DNA of 64,000 bases from Chloropicon primus (lineage: Eukaryota; Chlorophyta; Chloropicophyceae; Chloropicales; Chloropicaceae): NCBI GenBank assembly GCA_023205875.1, contig CP060766.1, forward strand, positions 496,001 through 560,000, written 5' to 3'. The notes below the pieces were generated by a model. The model was given only the letters and a program-made list of their open reading frames with translations, made no database searches and was not told the DNA's origin. This document shows positions 1 to 10,143 of this stretch, in pieces. How positions within the stretch are numbered: position 1 is the first letter of the stretch; the number at the start of each line of letters is the position of its first letter. Made by a program: the position numbers and the translations under genes.

Positions 1-136
1 AGTCGTTCGGGATCGTCGCGGTGGCGGTCGTGGCGGTCGTCGTCGAGATCCCCGCCGCAGTCGTCGTCGCGGTTGTCGCCGACGGGTTGCTGTTCAGGGC
101 CGCGGCAGCCGCCGTGTTGCTCGGCTTCGGCGTCAT
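1..136 (-). CDS. possible 5' end of an unidentified gene leaving the window
   Basis: An ATG at 136 opens 45 codons read leftward to the window edge without a stop. The peptide is Ala/Thr/Ser-rich low complexity, with runs such as AAAAALNSNPSATTATTT, which could be a transit peptide or a disordered N-terminus. No domain can be seen. The frame stays open upstream to a stop near 299, so the ATG could also lie inside a longer exon. Simple trinucleotide DNA of this kind stays open by chance, so this is only a candidate. Confidence 0.25.
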   Translation of the reverse strand, partial: MTPKPSNTAAAAALNSNPSATTATTTAAGISTTTATTATATIPND

Positions 137-802
137 GATGCTTCGGGTCGCTGTTGTCGTCCAAGTTCTCGTCGTCTGTTTCTGCTTGGGTTCCTGCTTA
201 TGCAAAAAGAGCCCAAGACGACGCTGATGTTGGCTCTGCTTGCAATTCAAATCGCCCGGTGCCGGTGCCGATGCTGCTGGGATGGCAAGAGAGTGTCACC
301 AAGCAGTCAGATGAAGCCGCGTCGCTTGCTGAGAGTTTGCAATGCGTCCTCCTCGTCCTCCTCGTCCTCCTCGTCCTCCTCGTCCTCCTCGTCCTCCTCG
401 TCCTCCTCGTTGTCGTCGTCGTCGTCGTTGATGTGGAATGAAGTGAAGTGAAGTGAAGTGAAGTGGGTCTACCACATTCCCCTTCAACCCGGCCGCTATT
501 TTTTCTTCTTCGTCCAAAGCGCTTCCCAAGCGAGCAAAACGCGCGTGCGGAGCAGGCGCAAGCCCCCGTCCCTCGTCACCCCTCGCCTTCCCTTCCCGTC
601 GCCTTCGTCGCGGCGCGACCCTTCGCCCTCGTCCTCGTCCTCGTCCTACCTTCTTGGAAGTCGGAAGTCTTTGACGTTTGCGTTGGGTTGGGCCTCGTCA
701 CAGCAAGCGGCGCGCGCGCAAACCTCTCGACTCTGCCGTCGAAGAAGAACAACGAAAGACCTTTCGGCTTCACACACCAGCCGCGCGTTCGTGTTCTTGT
801 TC

Positions 803-837
<35 letters not shown>

Positions 838-1731
838 GTAGTGCGGTCGCTCGAGTGCCACGTCGACTGCCCCGTCACCGAGCCACCGATGCCACTCATC
901 CCACGGATGGATGAGATCGGCTCCTTATCCAAAAAAATAAAAATACCTGGCCGGCAATGAAAGGGGGGAAGGGGAACCGAAGACCAAAGAAGGGTGGGGG
1001 GACCGCTTCCTTTGGCCGGGGGGGGGGGGTCATCGTTACCTGGTCGGTCACCTTCACTCGTTTTTTTCTTTCTTTTCCCCTTTCCCCTTTCCTTTTCATC
1101 GGAAGAGATCCATCCCATCTTTTGGTCTGATCCTATCCTATCCTATCCTATCCTATCCTTTTCGTTTACTTGTGGCCTCCGCAAGGACTTTGGGGGAGAG
1201 GGGATTGGGCAGGAGAGCTTCTTTCCGTGCTCTGTCTCCCTTTCCTCCTTCCACCTTCGCTGGGGCTCGTCTCCACTCGGTGGACCACGTAACGGGTGGG
1301 AAGGATTCTGGCTCTGTCGTGCACACCGCTGATCAATTCAAGGCGCTGCCTTGGGACCGCTCGTTTCCATGGGCTCCAATGCCGCGCGCAGACCTACGAA
1401 GAAGATCTTCTCTCTCTCTCTCTCTCCCTTCCTCCCTCCCTCTCTCTCTTTGCGCGCGGGTGGGTCCGCTCACATTGGGGTGTCCCGGCAACATGCAAAT
1501 GCCCCTTCCCCCGTCCCCCTCCTCCTCCGTCATGCACAACAAACCCGAAGGCCCACTGCGCTCATGCATTCCCTCCCTCCGCTCTCTCCCTCCCTCCCTC
1601 TCCCTCCCTCCCTCTCCCTCCCTCCCCTCTCCCTCCCTCCCTCTCATCCATCCATCCCATCCACCTCTCTCTCCTCTGCCTCTTCAACTCTTCATCTTCA
1701 TCTCTCGATCGATCGCTCGATCGCTCGATTG
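137..1731. repeat. gene-free 1.6 kb with simple repeats
   Basis: No convincing gene lies here. The stretch holds a nonanucleotide tandem array of GTCCTCCTC units (about 346-410) followed by GTC repeats, a CGT trinucleotide run (about 808-836), a G run near 1018-1029, TATCC pentamers (about 1133-1158), and long CT/CCCTC pyrimidine tracts (1409-1450 and 1565-1680). The right part is the 5' flank of the leucyl aminopeptidase gene and includes CGATCGATCG repeats at about 1707-1730. Open frames across it are products of the repeats. Confidence 0.6.
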
Positions 1732-3477
1732 ATGATGCTCCTCCCGACCAAGGAGCAGGCGAGAATGTGGAGGCAAACGCCGAGAGTCTCGACCTCGTGC
1801 CTCCGCACTGCCCACCGAAGCATCGCCACCACCACCACCGCCGCCGCGAAGCATCATCAACATCAACAACACCATCATCACCACCACCACCATCTTCATC
1901 GAAGCAGCAAGGCAACGTCTTGCTGGCGGCGGTCGTCGACGTCGTGGAGGTCGAGATCGTCCCTCGTGGCGTGCTCCTCGTCCTCGTCCTCCGCTTCGAC
2001 GTCTTTGGCGTCGCTCTCGAGCGCGACGTCGCCCGTCGTGCCCATCTGGCCTGTGGCGAAGCATCACTTGGAGGAAGCTTTGGGCATCTTGTTCGAGAGC
2101 GAGGCCACGAGGTCGTTCGTCAAGAGCGCCGGATTCGCAGCGGAGGAGGGTCAGGTGCTTCCGATACCTCAGGGGGACGAGGGCGTCAGCGGTTGGTTGT
2201 TCGGCGTCGGTGACGGTGGCAACCCGTTCGCCTTTGGCTCCCTGCCTCGCTCCCTCCCTCCGGCACGCTATGAGATCGTTCAGGTCGTCCAGGGCGATGG
2301 CGGTGGCGAGGTTGGCGAGGAGGTGGCCTGCCTCGGCTGGGGACTCGGTTCTTACGCGTTCAAGAGGTACAAGACGTCGTCATCATCCTCGTCCCCGGCC
2401 TCGGCGGACGGCAAGGACGAGGCTGGCATGGCGTCCTCCTCGGACGTCTCGTCGGCCGTGCTCTGCGTCGCGGACGAGGAGGCCAGGCGGGAGGCCGAGA
2501 GGATTGTCGAGGGCGTCTTCCTGGGAAGGGATCTGATCAACACGCCGTGCAGCGACTTGGGTCCGTCGGATCTCGCCAAGGAGGCGGAGAGGCTGGGAAA
2601 GGCGCACGGCGCGAGCGTCAAGGTCATCCGCGGATCAGAGCTGGAGAGGGGTTTCCCCCTGGTCCACGCCGTGGGAAGGGCGGCCTCCTCCGGCCGGGAG
2701 CCCCTCGTGGTCGACCTCAACTGGGGGAAGGGCGACTCCGCCGGAAAGCTGGTGACAATCGTGGGGAAGGGCGTGTGCTTCGACACGGGAGGTCTGGACA
2801 TCAAGCCGCCGAGCAGCATGCTGACCATGAAGAAGGATATGGGGGGCGCGGCGAGCGTCCTGGGCCTGGCCTCGATGATCATGTCGTCCAAGCTCGACTT
2901 AAGACTCAGGGTTCTCCTGCCCTGCGTGGAGAACGCCATCGCGGGGAACGCCTTCCGCCCGAGCGACGTGCTCACGAGCAGGAGCGGGCTCACCGTGGAG
3001 ATCGGGAACACGGACGCCGAAGGCAGGCTGATCCTTGCGGACTGCCTCACCCTGGCCACCGAGAGCGACGAGCCGGACGTCTTGCTCGACATGGCTACCC
3101 TGACCGGAGCGCACAGGGTGGCCCTGGGCTGGGACCTGCCTGGGATTTTCACGGACAACGAGGACCTTGCAGGCGCGCTGTACGAGAAGGGCATGGAGTG
3201 CCACGACCCCGTGTGGAGGCTTCCCCTTTGGAAGCCTTACGCGAAGATGCTCGACAGCAAGGTGGCGGACATGAACAACATCGGGTCCGCGCCCTGGGGA
3301 GGGGCGATCACTGCCGCCCTGTTCTTGCAAAAGTTCACCAACAACTGCCCCAACTGGGTGCACATCGATTTCAATGGCTGGACCAGGGAGAAGCCAGGTT
3401 TCCCTGAAGGAGGGGAGCCCCAGGCCGTGAGGGGGATCTACAAGATGCTCAAGGAGCGCTACGGGGTGAAAAAGTAA
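1732..3477 (+). CDS. leucyl aminopeptidase, M17 family
   Basis: This two-metal peptidase removes N-terminal residues from peptides. The whole M17 active site is present: lysine 346 and aspartate 351 in VGKGVCFD, catalytic lysine 360, aspartate 369 in KKDMGGAA, and the signature NTDAEGRL with aspartate 428, glutamate 430 and arginine 432. The protein is 581 residues from the ATG at 1732; an in-frame ATG at 1765 is an alternative. Residues 1 to about 100 are a His/Ser/Arg-rich low-complexity segment that may be an organelle presequence. The loop after the metal site (GGLDIKPPSSML) resembles the bacterial family more than plant LAPs. The next gene ends 185 bp downstream on the other strand. Confidence 0.9.
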   Translation: MMLLPTKEQARMWRQTPRVSTSCLRTAHRSIATTTTAAAKHHQHQQHHHHHHHHLHRSSKATSCWRRSSTSWRSRSSLVACSSSSSSASTSLASLSSATSPVVPIWPVAKHHLEEALGILFESEATRSFVKSAGFAAEEGQVLPIPQGDEGVSGWLFGVGDGGNPFAFGSLPRSLPPARYEIVQVVQGDGGGEVGEEVACLGWGLGSYAFKRYKTSSSSSSPASADGKDEAGMASSSDVSSAVLCVADEEARREAERIVEGVFLGRDLINTPCSDLGPSDLAKEAERLGKAHGASVKVIRGSELERGFPLVHAVGRAASSGREPLVVDLNWGKGDSAGKLVTIVGKGVCFDTGGLDIKPPSSMLTMKKDMGGAASVLGLASMIMSSKLDLRLRVLLPCVENAIAGNAFRPSDVLTSRSGLTVEIGNTDAEGRLILADCLTLATESDEPDVLLDMATLTGAHRVALGWDLPGIFTDNEDLAGALYEKGMECHDPVWRLPLWKPYAKMLDSKVADMNNIGSAPWGGAITAALFLQKFTNNCPNWVHIDFNGWTREKPGFPEGGEPQAVRGIYKMLKERYGVKK

Positions 3478-3662
3478 AGAACCACGACGGGAGGCTCCTC
3501 TGCCAGCCGTCTTCGGGCAAGAATGATCTCTCTCTCTCTCTCTTTCGAGCATGCACCAGTATTAGACAACAAGATTCTTTTTCTTTCTAAACTCAAAGCT
3601 TTTGTGGTCCTAACAACTGTTACACACACACAAGATAAGATAAAATTACAATACAAAGGTCC

Positions 3663-5624
3663 TCAATGGCTCGGGAGGTCTTTTGGTGTGCCCGACCCCA
3701 TCTTGTCGCAAGCAGCGAGGCAGAGGTAGTACACTGCCCACGCTGAGACCAGGGACGCGCCGACCAGGGACGCGTCGAGGAGCCAGCCCACCGAAAGTCC
3801 AAGAGTTTCCAATCTCCAGGCCGAGGAGAAATGAAACGAGGACTTCAGCAGAGACTGAAGCGTGGGAAACTTATGCAGAAGCCACTTGGAGTGGCACATG
3901 GTGATTCCTGACGCGCACAGGGTGTTCAAGAGGAATTTCCTCCACTTTAAGCCCCCCAAGGCCGAGCCTGCTGGGCCGACCTTGTCCCGCAGAATTTTAT
4001 GCAAAGCCCAGTACAGGGCCACGGTGGACAAGCACGACACCAAAACGGTGGAGAACACCAGGCCGACCGCCGGTGACGCCATGGTGCGGGAAAGGTAAGC
4101 GTCGAGGACTGCGTTAAGCACCAGTGCGGCGACGCTCGTGATGACTGGAATCTTGCCCCTGTCCAGCGCATAGAAGGCGCGGACCACCACATCTCTGCAA
4201 ATGAACCAGGCGATGCCCAGTGCGTACACAACGACGACGGGGACAACCTGAGCCGTGGAGTCCGAAGTGAATGCCGATCTCTCGTACACTGAGCTCACGA
4301 TCTGCTTTGCGAAGAAACAGAAAGAGATGGTGAGGGGCAGCCCCACGCTTATGCTGGTTCTCAGCATACTGTCGCAAGCCATCCGGAAGCCCTGCCAGTC
4401 CGAATCCGCGGCCTGCTGAGCGAGTCTCGGCATTCTGGGAACTATGATCGCGCTGCCAAGTAGCCCAATGGGCGCCGTCGTAATCATGGCTGCGCACGCC
4501 ATCACAGCAGCCGATCCCTGCCAGCTCGAAGCGAACCAAAGGTCCGTGTACGTCGAGAGTTGCAGCATGGTGGACGAAAGGATGGCTGGCAAAAGGATTC
4601 TTGCGGCATGCGCGACGACACCCAGGTCCGAAAGACGCAGGCGGGGGCGGAAGAGGGCGCCCACCCCCTTCTTCTGCATCACGATGCTTTGAAGGAGCAG
4701 CTGGACGACCGATCCCATGAGGAAGGCGGTCGCCAGCTGCCTGCCGGACGACAAGGCTGACAGGCCTCCACTGAGGCCCCTCATCGCGATGATGCCGCAC
4801 ACCATCATGGCGTTCGCCAGGGCTTGGCTTATGCTTGGCGAAAGAAAGTGGCCCGCCGCGTTGAGCCCGCCAAAGGCGATGCCGGTGAGAACGCCCGTCA
4901 GAACGCAGGGAGCCATGATCCGGAGCTGTTGCGTCGCTATGGACAGCTCCAGCAATCCATCAGGCCCCGGACTCGCGAGGCCGGGCGCAAACAATCCAAG
5001 GACCGGTCCAGGAAAGAAAAACAGGGCGCACGCTATCAGGGAAGCGGGGAGCACCGCCCAGGAAGACAGGCTCTCCACCAGGTGCTTCGTTGAAACCAGT
5101 GTTTTCAGCGTTGGCGCCTCCTCTACCGAGACTTTCCGACGCCTCCTCGCCGCCACGAGCACTGCGGTGTGAAACGGCCCATTGAAGCCACCTGCAACCA
5201 TCTGGAAGTACGCGGGAACCACGCAAGCGTACGCAAAGGCGTCCATCACGGGCCCGATGCCGAACAAGGAAGTCAGCAAGACCTCTCGCACGAGGCCCGT
5301 CACTTTGCTCGCCACGGTGCACAGCGCCACGACTCGTGTAGCAGCAACGATCCCCTTATCGTCCCCACCTGGGGCGGCACCATCGATGGCGTCCTCCCCA
5401 CTCCCCACTCCTCCTGGCGTGGCCCGGACCACTTTCCTCGTCGTCGCCATCGGTGGCCCCGTCCTCCCCCTCCCAACAGCTCTGGCCGAGAATGAGCTTT
5501 CGCCGCCGGAGGACCTGAGGGAAGCTCTGTTGCGATGGTTGGAAAGGAACCAGTGCCGGGGACGGCGCGAGCATGTCGCTTCCCCCCCTCGCTTCAACAT
5601 GGGATGACCCATCATCATCAACAT
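3663..5624 (-). CDS. murJ: MurJ/MviN-type lipid II flippase, probably plastid-targeted
   Basis: Polytopic MOP-superfamily membrane protein of about 650 residues. MurJ flips lipid-linked peptidoglycan precursor across a membrane. The first membrane segments read SKVTGLVRE, then VMDAF, then GGFNGPFHTAVL. That pattern matches cyanobacterial MurJ (SKVxGLxRE, DAYNYAYVIPG, GGINGPFHSA) more closely than the E. coli form, where RR precedes IFAEGAF. The arginine after GLV and the aspartate in MDAF are kept. About 90 N-terminal residues are Arg/Ser-rich and poor in acidic residues, as in a transit peptide. The start is one of several ATGs (5624 or 5612). A role in relict plastid peptidoglycan or plastid division is inferred. 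Confidence 0.85.
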   Translation of the reverse strand: MLMMMGHPMLKRGGEATCSRRPRHWFLSNHRNRASLRSSGGESSFSARAVGRGRTGPPMATTRKVVRATPGGVGSGEDAIDGAAPGGDDKGIVAATRVVALCTVASKVTGLVREVLLTSLFGIGPVMDAFAYACVVPAYFQMVAGGFNGPFHTAVLVAARRRRKVSVEEAPTLKTLVSTKHLVESLSSWAVLPASLIACALFFFPGPVLGLFAPGLASPGPDGLLELSIATQQLRIMAPCVLTGVLTGIAFGGLNAAGHFLSPSISQALANAMMVCGIIAMRGLSGGLSALSSGRQLATAFLMGSVVQLLLQSIVMQKKGVGALFRPRLRLSDLGVVAHAARILLPAILSSTMLQLSTYTDLWFASSWQGSAAVMACAAMITTAPIGLLGSAIIVPRMPRLAQQAADSDWQGFRMACDSMLRTSISVGLPLTISFCFFAKQIVSSVYERSAFTSDSTAQVVPVVVVYALGIAWFICRDVVVRAFYALDRGKIPVITSVAALVLNAVLDAYLSRTMASPAVGLVFSTVLVSCLSTVALYWALHKILRDKVGPAGSALGGLKWRKFLLNTLCASGITMCHSKWLLHKFPTLQSLLKSSFHFSSAWRLETLGLSVGWLLDASLVGASLVSAWAVYYLCLAACDKMGSGTPKDLPSH

Positions 5625-6214
5625 CAACAACAACAACAAGTTTGCACAGAGAAACTTAGCCCAAGCACCACAAGGGATCAAATTTCATCCCAAGGGTGAG
5701 CACGCCGATGAAACAGAGATCTCGTCAGACCCACTTGCGGAAGGATCCCTTGGCGTCATCTCCACCAAATGCCCAACATCCTCTTCCTCAACAACAACAT
5801 CCAAACCAATGACTCCCCCGTTGTCTCCGTGGAATGGACTGAGACGACCGCCAAAGATCAGTCCAATCGAAAGATCTCTCAACTCACTACCGAACTATCG
5901 TGAGATCGCCTCCTCGTGACCTCTCCCCTCTCCCTCCTCCTTCCATCCACCGAGAGCTCCCCATCCCTCCTCCTTCCATCTCAAGCAGAGACAAGCGGGT
6001 TGTTCCTTGCTCTTGTTCGTTCCTCACTGCCCCAAATGGGTCGATTGAGGTGTCATTGGAACGACCCTTCGACAATCTTTCGCGTCCGCAACCGCACGCC
6101 CCACTTGACGCACCCGTCCGTCTCCCGTCAAGCGTTTTTTCTGCGCCTCTCTCTCCTCCTCCCCTCCCAGCGAAGGTGGTGGAACTGGCGGCGGAGCAGA
6201 GGAGCGCTGAGAGG

Positions 6215-6259
<45 letters not shown>
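5625..6259. promoter_or_regulatory. divergent promoter region of murJ and eIF3j
   Basis: Non-coding DNA between divergent genes. It contains a core match CAATCGAAAG of the dispersed element near 5862-5871, pyrimidine-rich DNA at 5920-5980, and a GA dinucleotide tract at 6218-6257 that runs almost to the eIF3j start codon. No TATA-like box stands out. Confidence 0.45.
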
Positions 6260-6261
<2 letters not shown>

Positions 6262-6570
6262 GGACGACGACTGGGACGCAGACGAGTGGGAGGCGGAGCC
6301 CCTTCCGGCGGTGGGAGGAGCGCCGCAGTTCGAGGAGGAGGAAGAGGAGGAGGAGGAGGAAGTTGTCGTGAAGAAGAAGCCACAAAAACCGACGGTGAAA
6401 AAAGTCGAAAAGGCTCCGAAGAACTACCACGACCCATCGGACCTATTCGGTATGGTCGACGAGTCCGCGAGGGAGGATCTCGAGAGGTGAGACGGCAGAA
6501 CGCGACCCCTTGGACCTTTCGTTCGCCTTCCCTCCGTCCGTTTCGCCACCGTAACGCCTTCTGACTTTCG

Positions 6571-6601
<31 letters not shown>

Positions 6602-7045
6602 GATGATGATGTTGATGACGATGATGATGATGGCAGAGCCTCTGCTGGGATCAGGAAGATGACGGTGTCTGATGGAGCGAAGGCGGAGAGTCCGCTGGAC
6701 ACGATGCCTCTAAAGACGTTGAAGAACTTCCAGAAGTACGGCCAGGAGCTCGTGAAGCTTCACTTGTTCAAGCACAGGAAGCAGAAGCAGTACAAGGAGC
6801 TTCTGAGGACGATCATCAGAGAGGCTTGCATGGATATGAAGAGCGTGGATGTGAAGGAGATAGAGACGTTCTGTGTTGGACTGAGGCAGGAGAGGGTGAA
6901 GGAAGAGAAGGCCTTGACGGACAAAGCGAAGAAGAAGCCCAGGAACCAGCTGAACGCAGGGGCTAGAGGTGGCCAAGGGAGCTATGGGGATGCAGGCCTT
7001 GACGACGCCGGGTACGACTCTTTGGATATGGACGACTTCATGTAA
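6260..7045 (+). CDS. translation initiation factor eIF3 subunit J
   Basis: Peripheral eIF3 subunit that binds the 40S decoding centre. Exons 6260-6486 and 6637-7045 join in phase (GAGAG|GTGAGA ... GGCAG|AGCC) to give 211 residues. The N-terminus MDDDWDADEWE, a glutamate run, a Lys-rich middle and the C-terminal DSLDMDDFM tail are eIF3j hallmarks; the human protein ends EDFM. A conserved helical block lies in exon 2. The central linker is shorter than in animals. The 150-bp intron is made largely of TTG and ATG repeats. The start follows directly on a GA tract. Confidence 0.85.
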
Positions 7046-7152
7046 AAGTAAAATGGAAGCCAAGGGTTCACTCGGTAGAAAAATCGTTTTTTTTTATTCA
7101 TCCGCGGCATAGATATATGTTTTTTTTCTTCTTCTCTCCTTGTTCCAAGGCC

Positions 7153-9399
7153 TCAAGCCATGCCATAAATCTTTCTGTGCAAAGGCTTTGGAATATCTCG
7201 GAGGGCTTTCAGCCAAGGGCACTCCACGATGAGTGCGCTCCTCTCGCCCAAGAAGGTGGCGAACAGGCAAGGGTCCTCCAGAGGCAGAATGCGGGGGTTC
7301 TGCCCCTCCTGGGCGGCCAGCTGCAGCCCGTACCCGACGCGACTCCGCTTCTTGGGGTGCTGGCTGCTGCCCTTGCCCTTCAACTCCTTGGTCGGTTTGC
7401 CGAAATTGACGAAGCAAAGCCCCCTCACGGTATTCAGCAGAACAAACTTATCGCCCTCCCCCTTCAAGCAACTCATGTTCTTGATGGAACCGGAAATGAA
7501 TTTCAATCTCCTCGCCACCTGCTGGCCGTGGGCCACGTACTGGTCGCAGAGCGTGCACGAGCTCGCGTCGTAAAACATGACTTGCTGCTCCACCGTCCCG
7601 ATGAGCAGCAGGCTCGTGTCGGTCTCGAAGCAGAGGGACGAAGCGCTGTGATCCAGCTTGATAACTCCCTGAAGGGAACTCTTCAAGAGGTTGAAGACGA
7701 GAACGACCCTTCTCTTACTCGTCACGGCCACGAACTCTGAGTTTGGGCTCACCGACAGAAGCTCGTCGGTCTGCGCAGGAAAGTGGTGCGCCGAAGCAGG
7801 CGCTTGCTCGAACACGTGGAGCTCCTTGAGGTCGTCGGACTCGTACACGCAGACCTCGTTCTTGAGATTCGTCCCCACGACGCACTTGTTGTTCGGGGTG
7901 AACTGGATGTTTTGCAGCTGGATGGGCACGGACTTGATCTTTTGGACCGCCAACTTTCCATGCTGATCAAACACCGAGTACAGGTGCAGAGACGTCATGT
8001 TGGAGTACGCTACAAGACGCCCATCCGGGGACATGGAACTCGAGAAGATGTTGCTGCCACTGCTGAGAACGGCAAGGAGCTTTGGGCACGTCTTTGTTTC
8101 CAAGGGCTGCCCCTCCTTGCCCTTCACCAGCTTCGCCTTCGCACTTGAGTCTTGATCCACCGTGTGGATCTCCCACAGCTCCACGGCGTCAAGCTGCTGG
8201 CAGAGCATGTAAGACAACGAGCCCTTTTTGCTCGCCAGCTGGATGTGCGGGACCTCGCCGTAAGCTTGGACGTTCACGGGGTGCCTCTCCAAGAACGACT
8301 GGGCGTCGTAGCTCATCAATCTCGTGTCGTTCCCCCCGGAGAAGAGGGTGCCGCTGGACATCGCCAGAGCCATCACATCGTGCGAGTGAGGCCTCTTCTT
8401 CCCCTTGAAACCCCACTGCTGGACACCCCCGCCCTTCTGTTCGTTCGTCAGCAAATTGATTTGGCCGTCAACGCCCGAGGAAAAAATTTTATCCTTGCAA
8501 GAGACGACGCACAAGACGTCCCGCTTGTGGAGCGCAAAGTTTTTCAGCATGGAGCCAAACTTCCCGTCCCAGATTCTAACGGAGCCCGCGCTGTCCCCGC
8601 TCACGATGTCGCCGTTATCAAGGACTGCCACGGACCAGATGCTCACATCAAGGTTCCTCTGAAACTTGCCGTTTATCGAGAAGAGCTCTTTCTGCTGCTC
8701 CAAATCCCAGTAACTCAAGTAGCCGTCGGACCCGCCCACCACAACATACCTCCCCTTGTGCATGGCGAGCGAGAGAAGCCTGCAGTCCGCCTTTGGGTAC
8801 GTCTGCACCAACTTGAAGTCACTCTCGCCGACCTTCGTGCCAAATACTCTGAGCGCCCCGTCGTCGCAGGCGCACGCGATTAGACTCGTGCAGCCGAGAA
8901 CCTCAGAGCCCTCCTCGTAGTCTGCAGAGTCAATGGACCAGATGCCGCAGCCAGGGGCGTCCACTGTGAGCTTCCTCGGCTTCTTTTCGCTCAGATCAAT
9001 CTCAACGAGGTTGCCCTCAAGGGTTCCCCCGATCAAGCGAAGCGTTTTGCCCTCTCCCCTCACCCAAGTCAGGCACTTGCACACGACAGAACGCAAGCCA
9101 GGGACGTCTTTTATTTTTTGCCAGGCGTTCTTCTCGCTCAAACCACCGGGAGATCCCTTTCCACTTCTCGGCATCTTCTTCCACACCTCGATCCTACCGC
9201 TTCCCCTCGCAACCGCGAGAAGAGACAAGTCCCCTCCTGCAGTGGCGTCCCCCTCGCTCGTTCCCACCTCACCACCACTCACACCTTTGCTCCCTTCCTT
9301 TTCCAGAGCTTTGCCTCCGACCGTCCCCGCCGTCGCCGCGAACGCGACGATCGGCTTCGGCCGCCAATCCACGCACCTCGACCTGTGCAGCGCAAGCAT
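7153..9399 (-). CDS. UTP4: UTP4 / cirhin, SSU processome WD40 protein
   Basis: A 748-residue double-propeller protein of the t-UTP subcomplex, needed for pre-rRNA transcription and 18S processing in the nucleolus. Recognised from WD repeats in the cirhin order (GGPIWSMA-like GCGIWSIDSA, then SIWSVAVLDNGDIVSGDSAGSVRIWD, then HSHDVMALAMSSGTLFSGG) and from the C-terminal block with FLGERSALIVE followed by PLHRKIYG, which matches the human LLDERTLVAVERP region. The ATG at 9399 starts MLALHRSR and aligns with the family start (EFKVHRVRF). Single exon. Confidence 0.88.
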   Translation of the reverse strand: MLALHRSRCVDWRPKPIVAFAATAGTVGGKALEKEGSKGVSGGEVGTSEGDATAGGDLSLLAVARGSGRIEVWKKMPRSGKGSPGGLSEKNAWQKIKDVPGLRSVVCKCLTWVRGEGKTLRLIGGTLEGNLVEIDLSEKKPRKLTVDAPGCGIWSIDSADYEEGSEVLGCTSLIACACDDGALRVFGTKVGESDFKLVQTYPKADCRLLSLAMHKGRYVVVGGSDGYLSYWDLEQQKELFSINGKFQRNLDVSIWSVAVLDNGDIVSGDSAGSVRIWDGKFGSMLKNFALHKRDVLCVVSCKDKIFSSGVDGQINLLTNEQKGGGVQQWGFKGKKRPHSHDVMALAMSSGTLFSGGNDTRLMSYDAQSFLERHPVNVQAYGEVPHIQLASKKGSLSYMLCQQLDAVELWEIHTVDQDSSAKAKLVKGKEGQPLETKTCPKLLAVLSSGSNIFSSSMSPDGRLVAYSNMTSLHLYSVFDQHGKLAVQKIKSVPIQLQNIQFTPNNKCVVGTNLKNEVCVYESDDLKELHVFEQAPASAHHFPAQTDELLSVSPNSEFVAVTSKRRVVLVFNLLKSSLQGVIKLDHSASSLCFETDTSLLLIGTVEQQVMFYDASSCTLCDQYVAHGQQVARRLKFISGSIKNMSCLKGEGDKFVLLNTVRGLCFVNFGKPTKELKGKGSSQHPKKRSRVGYGLQLAAQEGQNPRILPLEDPCLFATFLGERSALIVECPWLKALRDIPKPLHRKIYGMA

Positions 9400-10143
9400 C
9401 CTTCCTCCCCTCGCAATCGCCGTGCCAATGAAAATGTATTCCACCTCTCTCTCTCTCGAGGTTGGGTTGCCAATGCGAATGCTTCTGCCTCAAACCTTGC
9501 CGAGATCGAACGAAACTAGGCAAGTGAGGTGTCGAACGAAAGATCGAGAGATGAAGTATCAAGTTACGTGGCCCTCTTTGCGATGTCAAGCGCTCAACTT
9601 CCTCCTCGAGGCAAAGTCTTCGCCGTCCTTCTCTTCTCCTCTGCTGTTGTCGCCGCCAGTCCAGTTCGAGTGTTATATCAATTGCACCTGACAATCCCAA
9701 TCCTCCTCTGAGATCAAGATCGAGCACGAGGGCGGTGGCTTTGCCGAGGACTGCGGGACGGAGGGGACGTCCAAGGGTGTGGTGGTGGATACAAGGCGGT
9801 AGTACGAGTCACGGGCTTTCAGTGATACCTTACTTGACAAGTTTCGGCCGAGTGCTTGGTTTGTCAGAAGGGAAACCAAGATCGAACGAGGGATAGAGGG
9901 ATAGAGAAGGAGAGGACAAGGGAAGTTCTTTCGCGCAAGAGAGGCGGCGTGGAGTCAGGCTGCGCTGACAGTTCGCAAGGTCCTGCATCTCATATTTTGT
10001 GGCTCGTATCCAGTTTTAGGTTTGCGTTTTCCTGGACCAGGAGACAGAAGCTTAGACCCACTTTTTCCAACACTGAAGCCTGCCGTGCAGACACACCAGG
10101 ACCGGCTCCCGAGCAAGAGAAAAACAGTTTAGAGGGCGTGAAG
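9400..10143. promoter_or_regulatory. divergent intergenic region between UTP4 and PDI
   Basis: No gene is visible. The stretch holds both promoters. At about 9813-9829 lies GGGCTTTCAGTGATACC, a degenerate copy of the dispersed element, oriented toward UTP4. The part after 9900 is likely 5' UTR of the PDI gene. Confidence 0.4.

Noticed and set aside
154-451. Leu/Val- and Ser-repeat peptides near the left edge
   Set aside because: All frames of the GTCCTCCTC array are open; no non-repeat coding content.
1018-1029. G run as a G-quadruplex
   Set aside because: Single uninterrupted run with no spaced G tracts around it; no support for function.
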